A DNA stretch of 64,000 nucleotides from Galerina marginata (taxonomy: Eukaryota > Basidiomycota > Agaricomycetes > Agaricales > Galerinaceae): contig JAECYW010000008.1 of assembly GCA_023014335.1 (NCBI GenBank), forward strand, positions 1,860,001 through 1,924,000, given 5' to 3'. The stretch's first letter is position 1; each line of letters begins with the position of its first letter. Shown piece after piece: positions 10,398 through 21,724 of this stretch. The notes under the pieces are model-generated. The model was not told the origin of the DNA. It saw only the letters and a list, made by a program, of their open reading frames with translations, and made no database searches. A program made the translations under genes and the position numbers.

Positions 10398-13389
10398 CTA
10401 CTCATTCCAGTAGTTATAGATTTCTTGATGACAGACCCGAACTTTCTGATACTTTCGAGCAGCTATATTGTTTTTCTTGGTTTCCGTTCTATGGTCGCCG
10501 TTGGAGACTCTGGGTGGCCTATCACCTCCACCATCACCACCTTGATCTCTTTGTCTAAGCTTCTGTTGATCACTATCTTGACGTGTTTTGATCGTAATAT
10601 CTTCTGGCCTTAAAGGCAGTGTAGAAGGTAGCATAGTTCCATGCATAGTGGATCCACTGAATGACCTAAAAAAACAAATATTAGTCAGAGGATCTAATCA
10701 GCTTAAAAATAAATACCATAAAGAGTTTGTCCTAGCCACCACATATTTCCGATAGTCACCGTAAATAAAAGAGTACTCCTTAAGGTCCTTTTGAGCTTGA
10801 AGCTGATATTGAGAACAAATTCCGGGAACAGTGTCGTTGTCCTTATGGAGGGGTGCAGTATAGTTGTTGCAGTGATATGTGGTGGCCCCTGAAGTGCCTA
10901 GTCTGTCCCCTTCATTGCTTGCCTTATCAAGAGCTTTGAAATGATCAAAAGAAAATATTCTAGCAGCTTCCGAAAGAATCATAGAGGTCTAAAAGAAAGG
11001 ATATATGATCAGAGCCAAATACTTTAAATTAAAATAAGAGCAAAACCTCGGCATCGTTGAATAGTATATTAATTCCTTCACAATCCAAAGCCTCCATTCC
11101 TGGATACATAACATATGCATCTCCAGGAAGCCCTCCCATAGGAATTCAAGAACCTCTTGGAACCATAGTTTCTTGAGAATAGAATTCAAACTGAGATCCA
11201 CGCTTGACGCTTTTAAGATTGAGCTCTCGAAGACCTTCATGATTAGATAAAAGAATCTTGAAGATCTCATCTGGAAAAGGGTTATAGACCCAAAAATCCA
11301 GCTGTAATCCAATAAGATAGATAATTATTTGATTAAAAAAGACATTATACCATTTTTGTAGGATTTTTCTGGTCATAAAACCTGAAAACTTGAGAGCCGC
11401 ATCTTTGAATGACTTCTTCATCATACATAATCTCTTCCAGTTGTAACCTGCTATCAGAAGGATGCAGAATAGTGGGTTTCTGGCCACTTTTAAGGTTATT
11501 GCCCTACCAGAATAATCAGTAAGATTTCAAGACAATTAAAGTAATAAAGCAGACTGGAATGGCTTCAATCTGATCCTTTTTATCTGCAAAAGAAACCCCA
11601 ATGCCAGCCAGAGAAAGGTCCAACTTGTTATCTGTAGAGACATATATATTTCTTCGGCACTTTTTGTCGACATCCAAATCTTTACATTTTTGACAAGTAG
11701 CTTTGGCAGTCTGGAATAATATCAGTATCATATTAAAATTTTGAAAATCAAACCTACCGGACGCCCTTGAAGTATTTTATTGCCTAGTTCTTTCTTAATA
11801 TCCCGAAAGATATCACTCCTACGCAATATGGTTTCTAGAGCAGGATTGTTATAATAATCGATAGCTCCACTCTTGATCTGTTGTTTGAGTTCACGCATAA
11901 GATCAGAATATAGCCAATGGATCATTTGGTCTTCTTTCAATCCGTTAAGCTATGAAAAGTTTAAACCGGTTTAAGAATTAAATAAAATAAATAAAGACGC
12001 ACATCATAGATATACTTGGCCTTGGTTTCTGATTGGTTTGCTTCATTTATGGCGAAGGCTAGCCACTGTTTGTAGGCTATCAAGAAGTTGTCCCGATTCA
12101 AAAGAAAATAGATAGAAGAAGGATAACTTTGTCGAGGAATTACGTCGGGATTTTTTTTGAGAAATTGTAGTACCTCGCTGGCTGTTAACTTTCTGGAGCC
12201 CTTCACCTAAGATTTGTTAGATGTTATATTTTTATAGAGAACAACGTGACTAACTGTAAACTCTGGAATTTTATCCATAGGCGTCCAAGTGAGGGTTTCT
12301 TCTTTAGGTATCCAAGAATATAGAATCAAACTTAATGACTCAATAATCTTGTTTTTCCTTATAAGAGAGACCGCAAAAGGAGCCTTGCAGTGGAAAAGCA
12401 TATAACGGCTGCTGTTAAAGCAGGCGAGCGTGGGAACACGTGAGGCAGCGGAGTGCCAAATATGAGGAACTCAGTGTAAAGGACAGATGAGCTATGAAGA
12501 GCTGAAGTCCGGAGTGAGTAACTAATGATATTGTGAAATGACTATATACTTGCCTGAAGTCCGGAGTGAGTAACTGGGGACTTCTGGCAACTAGCTAAGC
12601 CTTTATATATGAAAATGAGCAATATACCCAAATGGGGAAAGAAGTGATAAGAATCTGATAAAGATCAAATGAAGAACTACATAAATGAAGTGTGTTCTGA
12701 TAAGGATCTAATCTAATCTGATAAGATAAGATAGAAAGAATAGAATGTTATGGAGAGTGGGAAAGCAGCTTTAACAGCTGCTCCAAAGTTCAACACTTTT
12801 CGGTAATTCCGAGTCCTAAAGATACCAGTTAATCAGTTATTAAATTAAGGAAGATATTTTACCTTAATAGCCTTCTGCCATCCTGGAAGGGAATAGATGC
12901 TATGCTTGACTTTCCGTATCTCTCTTAAGACTCCAAGAACCTTCTGATATTGTTCTTCATTGGATTCTTTGGATAAAGCAAGGTCCTGAGGTTTTATAAG
13001 ATCGATAACATCCAGGAAAATTTTAAATTAATACTTACTTTTCTAAGAGAGTATGCTTCATCCAGTAAAGTCTTCCAGCTTCGACCTTTCATTTCCCAAA
13101 AGCTTGGATTGGCTTCTAGGATTTGATTCCACTGTGATAGGTTGTTGGAAAGAATAGGCATCTTGTCAAAAGCCTCAAAAGTAGTAGAAGATACGGAGGG
13201 GTTGACAGAAGTAGGGATTTGAGCTTTATTTATAGATTTTCGGGGCTGTTTTTGACGCTTTCGAGGCGGTGACTGAGGATCAAAAGGAACAGACCCAGAT
13301 TCAATATCTTCATAGTCGGAATCCTCATTCTCTTCCTCTCCAGAGTCTGAAATAAATTCCTTGGAGTCTACAAAGTCATGCCGGGTTTT
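10398..13389 (-). pseudogene. 2OG-Fe(II) dioxygenase-like gene, Tet/JBP-like candidate, truncated by LINE
   Basis: Minus-strand exons: 13039-13388, 12863-12985, about 12787-12815, 12255-12410, 12003-12206, 11758-11949, 11555-11710, 11351-11503, 11047-11301, 10717-10988 and 10398-10665. All introns are short GT-AG. Motifs near the C-terminus fit a double-stranded beta-helix dioxygenase: YHCNNYTAPLHKDND (HxD iron ligands), YGDYRKYVVARTNSLW, then SFSGSTMHGTMLP with a candidate distal His. Upstream are a cysteine pair region CQKCKDLDVDKKC and an acidic/basic N-terminal region. In-frame TGA at 11146-11148 interrupts VPRGS*IPMGGLPGD; a CGA-to-TGA change would explain it. A MITE-like insert splits it at 12411. 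A LINE replaces the 5' end at 13389. Tet/JBP-like genes are expanded in mushrooms and tied to transposons; assignment to that family rather than another 2OG family is inference. Confidence 0.6.
12411..12786. mobile_element. MITE-like insert of about 375 bp
   Basis: Its ends are inverted repeats: GGCTGCTGTTAAAGCAGG at the left, and the complement GGAGCAGCTGTTAAAGCTGC at the right. It interrupts the coding sequence of the dioxygenase-like gene. The left flanking codons read MLFHCKAPF on the minus strand and the right ones PKSVELW. It contains the duplicated motif GAAGTCCGGAGTGAGTAACT. No open frame of note. Exact ends and target duplication could not be fixed by eye. Confidence 0.5.
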
Positions 13390-14084
13390 TTTTTTTTTTT
13401 TTAATCAACAATTTATATACCGGTGCGCGAAAGCAGTCCGGTCGCCTAACTAATACAGACCCCCGGTCGAAAGCGCGCAATAAACTACTAATCCCCGAAT
13501 CAGACCCGAACCCTTCCACTTCTTCCGAATCCTTCCAACGGCGTCCTTTGTGCGCCAGGCCTTTGCTAGGGGGGACGGACCACCTAACCGCCCAGTCCCG
13601 AAGGAGGGACGGCCCCCACCGCTACGCCAATACCACGTTTGGACGAGCCCAAGCCCACCCGCACATCTCCTGGCAGCCGCAGCTGCTGCACTCTCTCCGC
13701 CTTCCAAACCCGACGCCCACTTCAAGACCCGACCCCGACCCGAAAACCCTCATCCACCCACGCCTTGACGACCCGAAACCCATACCAGCCACATTAACAA
13801 AGGCAGAGTGTGAGGTTAAGGCACCCAACCGATCGCGAGAACGAATGAACGAACCGCGACCGCACAAGCCAAAAATGTCGCTAACGCTCGAGATGCGGGC
13901 GACTCTGTAACCACCGGTCGTAGCGAATGCAACCGGGTGCGAGGAGCGAAGAACGCGCGGGCACGACGACCCCGTCCTTGGCCTGTCAACCTCTGCCGAC
14001 TTGGGGATTGGACTTCCCTTGCCTGCAGCAACCCGAAGCGGGTATCAAGGCCTCTCTGGGCAAAGAGAACCGCGCGGACACAGA

Positions 14085-17000
14085 TTATCCTATGCCTGCG
14101 GCGGGACGTTCAAAGGAGAAAGCAGTAGGATTCTCCAACACGAATTCCAAAAGACCGTGCAACCGGTCCGTCGGAGCGGGTCTCTCGTAGCCCGGACAGT
14201 ACGAGAGGATATGCGAGCGGGTCTCGCGAGGAGCACCGCATCGGGGGCAGCCGTGAGGCTCTTGTATGTTAAACCGGCAGTAGTACGCACCGATTGGCGC
14301 ATGATTCAGTATACACCTGCACAAGCGCGCAAAGGAGGTGTTGTCACCTCCTGCTTTGCGAATCCATGGACCACCCTTGCGAGTATCCGGGGTTATAGTA
14401 ACGACTCTCTTACCCAGCTTACGAAGCTGGAGGAAGTCGCGACCGAGATCTTGCGGACGATCCGTTGCAGCCTTAGCCCAACGACGCGCCGCAGTGGCGT
14501 CCGCCTCCGAACGGAGACGGTCGAGAGTGACCCGTGAACCGTGGTCCACAGGCCGGTGGATGGAGCTAGCAGCGTGCTTGTGCGCCTCATGTTGCATACC
14601 CCACTTGAGTTTAGAGGGGACGTGGTGGAATGATAACCAGCGCAGCGGATCGCCCGCCAGCCAGGTCTCGATGAGTTTGCAGGCGCGCAAGGAGTGAGCC
14701 TGCGACGAATACAAGGAAGGATCAAGGGCTCGTTTCGCAGCTGCGATCGAGTCCGTGAAGATTGCGATGTGCTCACAAGTGCGCTGGGTGGCGAGCTCGA
14801 GAGCACGGACAACAGCCGACATCTCCGCGTCAGGCGCGGTAGCACGGCCTACAAGCCACCTGAAGCGATTAACTTCGGCGCCCTGTGAGTAAAGGACCCC
14901 TGCTGCAACAGCCTGAGTAGCCTTCTTGGAGGCAGGGTTAGTGAAAACACTAGCGTCCACCCCGATGCATAACCCCCACGTATCGGACATAAACAGTTCC
15001 GAAATGAAGTCGAGGTAAAGAATACGATCGCCCTTCTCCAACGGAGACAGGGAGTCGTCAAAGTGAATGCGCGACCAGAAGGTGTTGCGCAGTCGACGGC
15101 CTGGCTGAGCAAGGGGATGCGAAGGATCCAAATGCTCGGTCAGCTCGGGGAGCCTCTTAACGATGTCCATGATAGGCCCCTTCGTGGCGAGCCGTTGCCG
15201 GCGCGTCAGCGAGTGAGCCGAGAGGGGGTGAGGCTTAGCCTTGCCCAGCATGTGCCCAATCAAGAATGACCGGACGGGATGAGTCGCCGAAAGCGTGCCA
15301 GCGCGCAGAACACCAAGCGCGGCCATGCGATCGAGGAGGATATGAATAGGGAGGAGACCCGCAAGGGCCTCCACACCTGGGCCTGGGGACGTCGAGAACG
15401 CCCCGGTAATCCAGAGAGCAGCCTTACGTTGCATCTGGCTCAATAGCTTCACAGCGCCTTTACACCTAGCGCCGTCAAAGTACCATAAGCGGAACCCATA
15501 AGTAGCTATGGGCACCACGCAAGAACGGTATAGAAGCCGCTTAGAGTGCGGTTCCAGACCCTTAGTAGACGACCCGAGCATCCGCATAGCCTGAACGGAT
15601 GAGAATGCCTTGGTCGAGTAAAAGCGAACGTGCTCATGAAAGGTGAGCTTACGATCAAAGAAGAAGCCCAAGTATCGCCAGAACGGCTTGGGCTTCAGGG
15701 GGGTGGCTCCGGTGTATGGGGCAAAGCCCAGATTGATCGGAGGGTTATAATCCGAGAACGACCTGTCGAAGTGATAAATCTCCGACTTGTCATGCTCGAG
15801 GACGAGGGCGAACTTAGTAAAAAGCTCGAAGATAACCTTGTAAGCTTTTTTGAGGAGCAAACAATTTTGGTCGAGCGACTTCAACTGCACAATGAGTGTA
15901 CCGTCGTCGACGTAAGAGAGGAGCCAGCACGCATCTGGGTGCAGCTCGAAGAGGCGCATGATTAGCACCAGGCACAACGCCGACAGAACAGGAGAGAGAG
16001 CAGAACCCTGCCCTACCCCCACGTCTGCCGACCGAGGCGGAGATGTAAAGGCGTTCCACGCATACTGCGTGTGCCGCCCAACGAGATACGAGGCGAAGAA
16101 TTTCACCACATTCGGTGGAAAGCCCAGCCGGGAGAGAACCGCCAATAAAACATCATGATTTATTGAGGGAAAGAATTGGGCCAGATCGAACGCCAAGACG
16201 CTCGTTTTAAGTCCCTTAGCCCACCCCGCTCGCACAATGTGAGTGAGGTAGAGGCCAGCATCCTCAGTGGAGCGTTGCCGAACGCCCCCAACCTGATTTG
16301 GATGGAAAACATCATGTTTGATCGCGTCAAACTGAATGCGGTTCGAGATCATCTTCTCGATGAGCTTCCCCAGAGTATTCAACAGCACAATGGGCCTGAA
16401 TGATTTGGGGGTAGCGTAAGAGGGCTTGCCCGGTTTCGGAATGATAACCGACTTGCTCTCCTTGAACGAGGAGGGCCAATAGGAATGCTCAAGGCATCCA
16501 TTGGCTATCCGGAGGAAAGTCGCAGCAGAGCTTTTCGACTCAGAGATGAACCACTTCAGGTGATCCCAACCAATGTGGTCAGGGCCCGGAGCGGATCTGC
16601 TCGAACACGCCGAGAGAGCCTCGGTGAGTTCGAACATGGAGAAAGGAAGCCATTCCCTCACCGGCATAGGGGGAATACGGCCGATATCAGATAGATCGTG
16701 AGCCCGGCCAGAGGCCGAGTTGTACGTTCCATGAAGTGCGTCCCAAAGGGAATCAAGCGAGATACACGGGGCCCCCTGGTAAGAGAGGGCCTCACAGGCA
16801 GGTAGCACGCGCTTCTGGACCCAGTTCATGAGATCCCAGGGGCGCTTGTTGGTGTATGCAATGTCTGCGATGCGCTCATCGAAGAACTTGCGTTTGGTCT
16901 CTTTGCAGAGTTTACGAAACGCACGCCAATTGTCATCCTCGAGGGACGCGCGATAGGTGGCCAGAGATTCAGTACATTCCGGAGTCCACCAATTGGTGGA

Positions 17001-17205
17001 TCGGGACATAATGGAGCGTCGGACCGCAAACTCCTCATAGGAGTCCGCGAACACCTTAGCAACAGCGCTAGCCGCCACCTCGACAGAATCCGGGGAAACA
17101 AGATCTAGGGCGGGGAGGCCCTCGATCTTCGAAATGATGGCAGCCCAATATCGCATCTGGACTTCCAGGGGGATCGCTCGTTTACCAGCATCTGATCTGG
17201 ACGAT
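14085..17205 (-). CDS. LINE reverse transcriptase with RNase H and zinc knuckle
   Basis: An open frame of over 1,020 residues reading leftward from the HLE-3 junction. In order: an N-terminal linker (WWTPECTESLATYRAS), RT palm motifs FDLAQFFPSI, GQGSALSPVLSALCL and the catalytic YVDDG (about 15901-15916), and a thumb region with FWRYLGFFFDRKLTFHEHV. Next comes an RNase H domain (IGVDASVF, AEMSAVVRALELA, IFTDSIAAAKRAL giving D-E-D), and a C-terminal CPRCGAPRETRSHILSYC knuckle near 14130-14200. It copies its RNA at a nicked target. The frame is intact and continues upstream in phase with the gag-like frame once HLE-3 is removed. No endonuclease motifs precede the RT, so self-sufficient movement is doubtful. 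Confidence 0.9.
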
Positions 17206-18466
17206 TACAAGTTCTTACGTAGTAAAAGAACTTGTTTTCTACACTTGATAGCAGAAGGAAATGGTTTCTAACGCAATGGTTGGAAATTCTCCCACTGCTA
17301 TAGTGACCCTGCATGGTTTCTGTATCTCAGCCATTACTGGGCCAATTTTTATGATCTTGGTATCAAAAAATTCGTAAAAATCAGGGCTTTCATGTGGCAT
17401 GTGTATCCAGGGTTGATTAGGTCATGTGACCTGTTCACACGACCCAAAAAGCGCAAATTTGTGTGGATTTACACTTAAAACAGATTTCAGTGAGCTAGAT
17501 ATACTAAAATATGTTACCCAGACCAATCTAGAATAATGTACAAATATTTACATATGTTTTGAAATGATGTCATGGTGTCCAAATCTGGCAAACAGCCAGC
17601 TTAACTTGGTGAAAATGCGAAAATTGGTGTTAAACTGACTGGATAACCCATAAAAGGCACACCAAACATTGCAAAACATGACCAAATGACTTGAATATAA
17701 TGTTCTAGAAGCTTACATAATCAAACTCACAGCAGAACTTTGTGCAATTGCCTTGGAATCAGTTGATGCACCAAGTTAGACCAAAATATTCTCAGGGATA
17801 TGTCATGTGATATGTGTGCACAGACCATCTCTTAGGTAAAAAACATCATTAGTATTTTTATTTTATTTCAATGCCTTTAAAATCTCTTAAAATGGCTTAT
17901 TTACTGTGTATTTCAAACAATATTCCGCATTTGGTAAGTCACATGAAAATGTGACAATACATATGTGACACCATTTTATAGCCCTGATTTTTCTGATAAT
18001 TACACACTTTATTTCAAGGCAATCCGATAAAAACTAAGCGACGTATGAATTAATCTTGTTACAAGTTCTTACGTAGTAAAAGAACTTGTTTTCTACACTT
18101 GATAGCAGAAGGAAATGGTTTCTAACGCAATGGTTGGAAATTTTCTCACTGCTATAGTGACCCTGCATGGTTTCTGTATCTCAGCCATTACTGGGCCAAT
18201 TTTTATGATCTTGGTATCAAAAAATTCGTAAAAATCAGGGCCTTCCTGGTCACGTGACCAGGCCATTTTAGGCTTGTTAGATCCGCCTCATTTTTCTGCT
18301 TTTTTTGAGTATAAGATCATCCCAATCGGTTCAGATTTGAGCGTACTACATATTATTTACATATTTAATATGTATTTATTTAATAACAGTGTAAGTCTTC
18401 AGGCACTGCCTCACCCCAAAGTAAGAACTTGTTTTTGCCATGTGCAGCAATGGCCTCTGACCAAGT
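17206..18466 (+). mobile_element. HLE-3: element with two 5' heads inserted in the LINE
   Basis: Starts TACAAGTTCTTA after T 17205 and ends CTCTGACCAAGT at 18466. Heads at 17206 and 18060 (854-bp unit), then the tail with the palindrome CCTGGTCACGTGACCAGG. The empty site is ggacgat|cttatgtg. Removal fuses the gag-like and RT frames of the LINE. The head is of the 'ttttctacacttgatagcagaagg' subtype rather than the 'ttttccggcctgcatagcagg' subtype. Confidence 0.85.
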
Positions 18467-19746
18467 CTTATGTGATCCGGGTGGGTGGGTCCCGCCTGGT
18501 TAGGCTGGAACGCTGGAACGTCGAGCACTCGAAGGTAGGACTTCGAGGCTGGGAGGCCAACCCACATCTTGTCGCCAAGATTGGGGAAGAGCTGGTGCGC
18601 GCATCCGCGGATAATCTCGATATCGCGCTGATTGGGCACACCGGAAGTGACGACCGAGTAGCCCCGGTACGCCTGGAGAACGGATTCAGCGCGAACGCTG
18701 GCTCCGTGAGTGGACAGGGCCTTGACAACAGTGCCCCAAAGCTTGTCGCGCTCAACCGGGGGGGGCTGAGGCGTGGCGAAGTCGATCAGGACCTGCTTGC
18801 GCGAGGGCCCAGCCGAGGTGAAGAGAGGGGCATCCCTCTTCTGCTTCTTCGCAGGAGCGGGATTACCCTGGGGGGCAGAAGGCGTTATGGGCCTTTTGGG
18901 AGGAGCCGCCGAAGCGGGCTTAGCTGCAGCAGCCGCATAGCCCACACGGGGTTTCTGCGTTCTGCCGGGCTTGGAATGAAGAGGGACCGGGGGAGGAGGC
19001 CTCTGGAAAGGAACAACCTCCCTAGCCTTAGCAGGCCGGGGCTGCGGTTGTTTTGGGTGGTCGGCGTTGCCCTTCCCTTTGTCGACCTTAGCCGGGGGAG
19101 GGGGAACATCGGGAGGTGCTGCTCTCTCCGGAGGGAAGAGGGCAGCGGGAGGTGGTCGCACGGGGCGGCGGATGGTCTGATCGACCTCCATCGAGTCCGG
19201 GATCTGAATGAATGGCAAGATGGCCTCAGAGAGGCCAACATGGTCGTGGGCGGGGCCGGTGGATGCGTCAATCCACCCGGTGTTCTTAAGAGCCGCGACA
19301 AAATCAACGGTGGAGGAGGCGAGTCTGCGAGACCCGGCAAGAGATGCATCGATACTAGGCCTCCCCCGGAGGAGAGCCCTAGTGGCCGATTCAAGGAGGG
19401 CTGCAATGGACGAGGCGGACTCACTCCCTTCCGTGGTCCCCTCTTCGCGAGCTGAGTGTTCTGACGGAGTAGATGGCTCGTAATCGGCCATTTCTGAGTC
19501 AGAGGCAGGTGGTCCGTGCGCCGATGGCTGAACCGTGGAGCTGGACGCCCTGGAGGACGGCCTGGAGGGTCCTCGACGTTCCTGAGCAGGGACATCGGGG
19601 GTATAACGAGCTCTGGCCGCAGAAGACGCAGCAGAGCTGGAAGATCCCACTGCAGGAGCTGCAGTAAAGACTGGAGTGGAGGGGGCTCTTGTCTGGCCCG
19701 GATCTTGGGCGCTCGACGAGCGCTCGGTCCCAGGCTTGGGAGGCAT
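18467..19746 (-). CDS. LINE gag-like ORF (5' part, truncated by HLE-3)
   Basis: The frame starts with ATG at 19746 (MPPKPGTERSSS) and is rich in Pro, Ser, Ala and Arg, as in fungal LINE ORF1. The C-terminal part (FATPQPPPVERDKLW.., MWVGLPASKSYLRVLDVPAF) resembles the gag RNA-binding segment of basidiomycete LINEs. No CCHC knuckle is visible, probably because the frame is cut. Real sequence ends at DHIR; the following residues in an uninterrupted translation come from HLE-3. Joining across the HLE gives DHIR|SSRSDAGKRAIPLEVQ in frame with the RT. About 290 bp of leader lies between this ATG and HLE-4. Confidence 0.7.
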
Positions 19747-20037
19747 GGCGAATGAGGTGCTGTTAAGCGGTGTACCGAGTTTCGAAAAGATCGAACAAGT
19801 GGTTGAAGCGTGATGAACGAGTAGAACGACGAGCAGATATTCTCACGCTGACTACCAATATGGTAAAAGGCAAGAAGGGATTTTGGCCCTTACCCATCAC
19901 CACTGTCTCTCGCCACACCGCCTCCACCTCGTCAGCCCTGCCGTCGCAGCTCCTGCACCTGCCGCCTACACTAACATCAACGTCAACCACCACCCCGTCG
20001 CCTCCCTCGCTCGTCCGCTTGCCAAATGCTTCAAGAC

Positions 20038-21645
20038 ACTTGGTCAGAGGCCATTGCTGCGCATGGCAAAAACAAGTTCTTACTTTTTAGGTGAGTCTGA
20101 CTATAAATAAAGGTTAAATAAGTAAATATTGCATAGTCCGCTCAAATCTGAACCGATTGGGATGATCTTATACTCAAAAAAAGCAGAAAAATAAGGCGGT
20201 TCTAACAAGCCTAAAACGGCCTGGTCACGTGACCAGGGAGGCCCTGATTTTTACGAATTTTTTGATACCAAGATCATAAAAATTGGCCCAGTAATGGCTG
20301 AGATACAGAAACCATGCAGGGTCAGTATAGCAGTGAGAGAATTTCCAACCATTGCGTTAGAAACCATTTCCTTCTGCTACTTGGTCAGAGGCCATTGCTG
20401 CGCATGGCAAAAACAAGTTCTTACTTTGTGGGTGCATGTTACGAGATAAATATATGTTAAATAAGTAAATAATATGTAGTCCGCTCAAATCTGAACCAAT
20501 TGGGATGATCTTATACTCAAAAAAAGCAGAAAAATGAGGTGATTCTAACAAGCCTAAAACGGCCTGGTCACATGACCAGGAAAGCCCTGATTTTTACGAT
20601 TTTTTTGATACCAAGATCATCAAAATTGGCCCAGTAATGGCTGAGATACAGAAACCATGCAGGGTCACTATAGCAGTGGGAGAATTTCCATTGGTTTTGT
20701 TAGGAACCATTTCTGCCTGCTATGCAGGCCGGAAAACAAGTTCTTTTACTACGTAAGAACTTGTAACAAGATTAATTATTAGACTACAATAAGAACTTGT
20801 AATAAGATTAATTCTTACGTCGCTTAGATTTTATCGGATTGCCTTGAAACAAAGTGTGTAATTATCAGAAAATTCAGGGCTAAAAGATGGTGTCACATAT
20901 GTATTGTCACACCTTTATGTGACTTACCAAATGCGGAATATTGTTTGAAATACACTATATCGGGAGATTTAAAGGCATTAAAATAAAATAAAAAATACAG
21001 ATGATGTTTTTTTTACCTAAGGGATGGTCTGTGCACACATATCACATGACATATCCCTGAGAATATTTTGGTCTAACTTGGTGCCTCAATTGATTTCAAG
21101 GGATTTGCACAAAGTCCTGCTGTGAGTTTGATTATGTAAGCTTCTAAAACATTATTTTCATGTTATTTGGTCATATTTTGCAATGTTTGGTGTGCCTTTT
21201 ATGGGTTGTCCAGTCAGTTTAACACCAATTTTCGGATTTTCACCAAGTTGAGCTGGCTGTTTGCCAGATTTGACACCATGACATCATTGCAAAACATATG
21301 TAAATATTTGTACATTATTTTAGATTGGTCTGGGCAACACATTTTAGCCTATCTAGCTCACTGAAATCCATTTCAAGTGGAAATTTACACAAATTTGCGT
21401 TTTTTGGGACGTGTGAGCAGGTCACATGACCTAATCGACCCTGGATACACATGCCACATGAAAGCCCTGATTTTTACGAATTTTTTGATACCAAGATCAT
21501 GAAAATTGGCCCAGTAATGGCTGAGATACAGAAACCATGCAGGGTCAGTATAGCAGTGAGAGAATTTCCAACCATTGCGTTAGAAACCATTTCCTTCTGC
21601 TATCAAGTGTAGAAAACAAGTTCTTTTACTACGTAAGAACTTGTA
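20038..21645 (-). mobile_element. HLE-4: minus-orientation element with two tails and two heads
   Basis: Reads ACTTGGTCAGAGG at 20038 and ends AAGAACTTGTA at 21645, the reverse of the other copies. A first tail and 5'-truncated head run to 20378. A second tail begins at 20379 inside the head motif cttctgct, then a head (to about 20765), the 700-bp middle and a final complete head. The double-tail arrangement matches that of HLE-2. It lies at the 5' edge of the LINE. The host sequence after it (acacattgtacgtg) is AT-rich and different from the LINE leader. Confidence 0.8.
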
Positions 21646-21724
21646 ACACATTGTACGTGACTTTAGAGTGTGATTATGTACATTTAAACTAATTTCTCAA
21701 CTTTTTACAGCTTTTTAGGCCTTG

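Larger units (their letters stand above)
13389..20037 (-). mobile_element. LINE-type (non-LTR) retrotransposon, lacking an endonuclease region
   Basis: A minus-strand element. A T-run at about 13387-13402 is the poly(A) tail on the plus strand. A 680-bp 3' UTR follows, then a reverse transcriptase/RNase H frame (14085-17205), HLE-3 (17206-18466), a gag-like frame (18467-19746) and about 290 bp of 5' leader up to HLE-4. The element is GC-rich compared with its surroundings. It landed in the 5' part of the dioxygenase-like gene. No LTRs are visible. The apurinic-type endonuclease domain normally between gag and RT is not seen. Confidence 0.8.

Noticed and set aside
13548..16694. Many overlapping frames on the plus strand opposite the LINE
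   Set aside because: They are antisense shadows of the GC-rich RT/gag frames with no motifs of their own.
13389..20037. LTR retrotransposon
   Set aside because: No long terminal repeats, integrase or protease motifs; poly(A) tail and the RT-RNase H layout fit a LINE.
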